Assembly (NCBI RefSeq): GCF_000321225.1
Contig: NW_004451010.1
Location: 6,338-70,337, forward strand
Length of the DNA stretch: 64,000 nucleotides
DNA from: Odobenus rosmarus divergens
Lineage: Eukaryota; Chordata; Mammalia; Carnivora; Odobenidae
Reading direction: 5' to 3'
Position 1 is the stretch's first letter, and each line of letters opens with the position of its first letter. This document shows positions 60,363-64,000 of this stretch, piece by piece. A program made the translations under genes and the position numbers. The notes under the pieces were generated by a model that saw only the letters and a program-made list of their open reading frames with translations, did no database searches and was not told the DNA's origin.

Positions 60363-61040
60363 TAACTGCTGGAGGCCGCTACCATGCCCAAGACAGGAGA
60401 AGCAGAAAGGCAGATGCTTTGCCCAGACCCCACAGCCTGTGTGCTCCTGAGGCTGCCAGAGCCCAACTGCTGCTGATTTATAGGAAGCAGGGAGTTCTGC
60501 AGCATTGGAAATGAAGCTAGGCAGACTTTATTACATCCTACAATTCTGCAACCTTTGGTGAAGCATTTTATTGCACCGTGCAAGCCATCAGGGTTATGTT
60601 CAATCACAATGCCTGAGAGGCTAACTTTACAATAACCTCATCGACCGTCCTACACTTCCTTGGCTATGTCCTTAGAACCTTTTCTAAGGTTCTTGGCTTG
60701 GATGGAAAGAAAATGATAGTTAAATTAAAAAAAATAATCCTACCAATGTTACACAGGTCCAGGAATCCTATTGTCCATGTTGCCTGCTGGGGGCTCAGAT
60801 TTGCCTGCGGCTGCCATGTTTGTCAGAGCTACCTCCAGGTGGGCAGTCCTCCTCGTTCCCAATTTCTGCCATTGTCTCCCGTCGGCAGATTCTCTCTGCG
60901 AGACAGACTCTCTCTCTGGGAGTATGGAAAAGAATGGAGTATGCAGACTTCTAGCTCCCTGCCATGGGGGAGAAATAGAAGGGTAGAAAAGGAGTTGAGG
61001 GCTAGTGGCCGACGAGCAGACCAGTCTTAAAAACATTGAC
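60363..61040. other. GC-elevated unassigned block
   Basis: Richer in G+C than its surroundings and open on both strands for about 100 codons (60698-61030 +, 60749-61054 -). I recognise no protein. Possibly an LTR-type insertion; ends not found. Confidence 0.35.
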
Positions 61041-62105
61041 ATTTCCCTCGACATGTTTTCCTTCCCTTAACACATTTTCCACATTGTTAAATATTCCACA
61101 GTTAATGGCTGCATCATATTCTCTATTAATTATTACTGCTCTGGTCAAGTTTATTTGTTGTCTTAGTTTAATTTTCCTCATTTTCTTTGAAATTTTAGTT
61201 TTAAGGCTTATTTTGTGTGGGAGTTTCCATCTTCCTCTCCTCCAAAGCTTCCTAGTCTATCAGTTTTTTGGTCGCCTCTACCATCTCTAGCAAGGCATGG
61301 TCTTAGCTGGTGGCTCCAGCTTCTGTCCCTTGGTGAGTGGAGATAGAGAGATTCAGTCATTGAGCTGGCAAAGGGTAACACTGTCTTTGCTTCCAGCTTT
61401 CATAAGGACACCTGGCTCTGTCAGCTCACACAAGTCTGACTCTGGGCTGCAGGCTTCAGCTCCTGCATTTTGCTGCAGATTATCTATTACGCTGCTTTTG
61501 AATATGACTATGACTTTTCTTTATATAAAAACACCTATCATTGCTATGTTTACAGTAGTGGGAGGAATGTAAAGCATGAATGCTTAATGTCATAGTAATG
61601 ACAAATCTGTCTTAATACATTTAGTTGATTTGCTAGGTTTTTTAGGTAATCATATTACCCAAGCATAATGAGAACTGGAACCATTATTTAATCAGTACTT
61701 AATACATGGTGGGTACGCTCTGCTGTGTGCTTTATCTACGTGTTAGGACTTGGAAATGGGCAAAGATTACAGTAGAGTGCTTTCGGTAGGGTGCAGGTAT
61801 TGTCCAGGAGAACTTCAGATTATCCCATTGCAGAAATGTGTACCTTTAATTGACTTTCTTTTGACTAGATTATTTTACAACTCTCCAAGGATAGCTATCA
61901 AATTGTAAAAAACAAATAGCAATGCAAATAATTCCAGTTCATACCAATGCAAATGAATTTTGACTGGAGATTGTAAAGCTTTGTAAGTCAAATTCTCATT
62001 TGAACAGGTGTTACCATCATATCAGTTCCCTCAGTAAAGAGTTGAGTAAAATCTTTGGTACGTGTCCGTTTTATATTTGTGTAGGAGTCATGATTTTACT
62101 TTTCT
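61041..62105. other. Intergenic, unassigned
   Basis: No recognised feature. Confidence 0.5.
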
Positions 62106-62305
62106 GAAAATTACACCTTAGCATACATAGTATCTTCCAATCTTCATAACCTGAGAAATAGGTATTTTTCATATTTAATAGATGACAAAACTTGAGATCA
62201 AATGGCTTCCCGGCTCAATGTCAAATTAACTAGTAAGTGGCCAAGCTGGGATTTAAATACCCAGTTTTGCTACCTTTAAGATCTCTGCTCTTATAGTTTA
62301 TTGCT
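62106..62305 (-). repeat. MIR element
   Basis: 'TTTAATAGATGACAAAACTTGAGATC' and 'ACTAGTAAGTGGCCAAGCTGGGATTTAAATACCCAG' are the antisense MIR core. Confidence 0.8.
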
Positions 62306-62369
62306 TGCCTTGGAGAAACTCCATTTGCTCACAAAATGTTTTTTTTTTTCTCAAAAATATATTAACACC

Positions 62370-62510
62370 AGCAAAACAATAACTAATATATATTAAGTGT
62401 TTACCATGCACCAAACTAAATGTTTATATAGATTAACTCATTTAATAGATGAAAAAACTGAGCTTAAAGAGGTTCAATAACTTGCTCACGGTTTTCCATG
62501 CTATTTCTAG
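62370..62510 (-). repeat. MIR-family fragment
   Basis: 'TTAAGTGTTTACCATGCACCAAAC' and 'AACTCATTTAATAGATGAAAAAACTGAGC' in antisense MIR order. Confidence 0.7.
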
Positions 62511-62532
62511 TTTTTTCCTTCTTTCTAATTCA

Positions 62533-62650
62533 GTAGTTCTCAGCACTAGCAGCACATTATAATTATCTACGGAGCTCTTAAAAATCAATTTATCAGGGTT
62601 TCTTAAAAGTTTCCTAGCTGGTTCTAATACATAGAATCATGATGTAAGTG
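62533..62650 (+). mobile_element. MER5A-like hAT DNA transposon fragment
   Basis: 'CAGTAGTTCTCAGCACTAGCAGCACATTATAATTATC' and 'GGAGCTCTTAAAAATCA' match the left half of MER5A. Confidence 0.75.
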
Positions 62651-63167
62651 AGACCATTTAACACCTTGCTTCCCTCAATAGCTGATACTTAGACAAACCT
62701 GTAGTCCCTGTGTTTGCTTTTTTTTTTTCCCCCTGATATAGCTTGGGAAGGGAATAGTGTGGGGCTGAGATCTATGTTATCTTGAAGTTTGAGTGTCTAG
62801 AAGTGTCCAGAGTTTAAATAAAACCATTTGAAAAATTGAGGTCAGCTGAAAGTCCAATCCTAACAGGAGCATAGCACATTGAAAAACCTCTCACTGCTAA
62901 GTAAATGACTTTTGCATTGATTCACCAAATCAATAAGATCTGCCTTGTAGTGCCAACCAATAATACTATGAAAGTCAGTATTTGCTTAGGAAATGTACTC
63001 TTGCTGTGATTTAGAAAATTATTTGGATGGCCTATTAATATTTTTTACAAAGTTCTTCATCCCCTTGCCTACTGATGCAGACAGGGTGGCTTAAAAGCCA
63101 TTTGCAATCTTGCATTCTTGCCTTTTTCTACATAATGGCTTGCAAGCTAAAATACCTTTTTTCTTTT

Positions 63168-63359
63168 TTTAAAAGATTTTATTTATTTATTTGACAGAAA
63201 GAGAGACAGCGAGAGAGGGAACACAAGCAGGGGGAGTGGGAGAGGGACAAGCAGGCTTCCTGCCAAGCAGGGAGCCCGATGCGGGGCTCGATCCCAGGAC
63301 CCTGGGATCATGACCTGAGCCGAAGGCAGACGCTTAACGACTGAGCCACCCAGGCGCCC
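63168..63359 (-). mobile_element. Young CAN-SINE, antisense, nested pair
   Basis: Near-consensus antisense SINE inserted at the left side of an older one (63364-63515). Confidence 0.95.
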
Positions 63360-63363
63360 TCAC

Positions 63364-63515
63364 CTTTTTTTTTTTTTTATGATTGATTTATTTATTTGAG
63401 AGAGAGAGAGAGCGTGGAGCCCATCAGGGGGCTTGATCTCATGACCCATGAGATCATGACCTGAGCCAAAATCAAAAGTTGGACACTTAACTAACTGAGC
63501 CCTCTGGGAACCCCT
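63364..63515 (-). mobile_element. Older CAN-SINE, antisense
   Basis: Diverged, shortened antisense SINE. Its outer target duplication taaaatac is seen before the younger SINE (about 63150) and after it (63516), which shows that the younger copy landed in the left flank of the older one. Confidence 0.9.
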
Positions 63516-63534
63516 AAAATACTCACCTTTCTAA

Positions 63535-63880
63535 CAGTCTTTCCACTAGAGGTGACCATGCGACCCAATTCTGGCCAGTAACATGTAAGTCATTATATGA
63601 AACTTTGAAACAGCTTTTTCAGGGGGATAAACTACGCTGCCGCGGCCCTGATGGGAGGTAAGGCTTGAGGGGGTACAGCAGCCACTTCGTGACCATGTGG
63701 AGAAAAGCCCCACACCAGGTGTGGTGGAGCAGAAGGACAGGACTGACTGGGTTTTCGGTGATATGGAGCTCCAGCTCTTGACAGCCTTACGTTGGACATT
63801 TTATTACATGAAAGAGCCCCTTAATTATTCAATCCACTTTCAGTTGTTGTTGTTGCTGCTTACAGCTAAAGTTAGTGTCC
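63535..63880 (+). repeat. Old LTR-like interspersed repeat, family unassigned
   Basis: 'GAGGTGACCATGCGACCCAATTCTGGCCAGTAAC' and 'GCCACTTCGTGACCATGTGGAGAAAAGCC' resemble the same old repeat class as 58866-59225. The 79-codon ORF at 63697 is a chance product. Confidence 0.45.
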
Positions 63881-64000
63881 TAACAAATACAATTGCATTG
63901 GAAGTAATAATGCATTTTTTTGGTCATTTTATCTGAAAAACCATAGGCAAACAAAAGTTTCTGAAAGCAGAGTAGTGCTCAGTCAGTTTAATTCAATCCA

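Overview
This is a eukaryotic nuclear window from a carnivoran mammal, most likely an arctoid caniform (bear, mustelid or seal group). The evidence is about twenty copies and fragments of tRNA-derived CAN-SINEs, recognisable by the 'GCGCCTGGGTGGCTCAG' head, the 'GGTCATGATCCCAGGGTCCTGGGATCGAG' block and the (AAATAA)n AAATCTT tail. L1, L2, MIR, hAT and ERVL/MaLR relics fill the rest. There are no operons, CRISPR arrays or prokaryotic-type genes, and I found no undescribed multi-gene system.

One complete protein-coding gene dominates the window: ODF2L (outer dense fibre of sperm tails 2-like, also called BCAP), on the + strand. A CpG-island promoter at about 5455-6060 carries CCAAT boxes, GC boxes, a perfect CRE and an ETS site. 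It is followed by a non-coding first exon ending at 5823 and 16 coding exons between 11026 and 41064. The exons join in frame into a 643-residue coiled-coil protein with a stop at 41062-41064 and a candidate poly(A) signal at 41378. All introns read as GT-AG.

Region by region: 1-5400 is intergenic and repeat-rich (SINEs, L1, an ERVL pol relic plus MLT1 LTR, two hAT-type elements). 5455-41400 is ODF2L, with intronic L1, L2, MIR and CAN-SINE insertions. 41400-53200 is intergenic and includes two antisense L1 blocks, SINEs and a 3'-truncated U6 snRNA retro-fragment. 53220-55110 is an intronless PCBP2 retropseudogene on the minus strand. 55110-64000 is intergenic and repeat-dominated, with a 163-bp tandem duplication near 59802-60129.

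Points most worth a second look are: a CAN-SINE whose target-site duplication copied the ODF2L exon-10 splice donor; a CpG-dense 159-nt exon in an AT-rich gene; the U6 fragment with a perfect 15-bp target-site duplication; and the PCBP2 retrocopy, which keeps one unbroken frame except for two nonsense codons and a lost start and appears to derive from a long-tail isoform. Family and subfamily names for old repeats come from recognition by eye and should be confirmed with a repeat-masking run.
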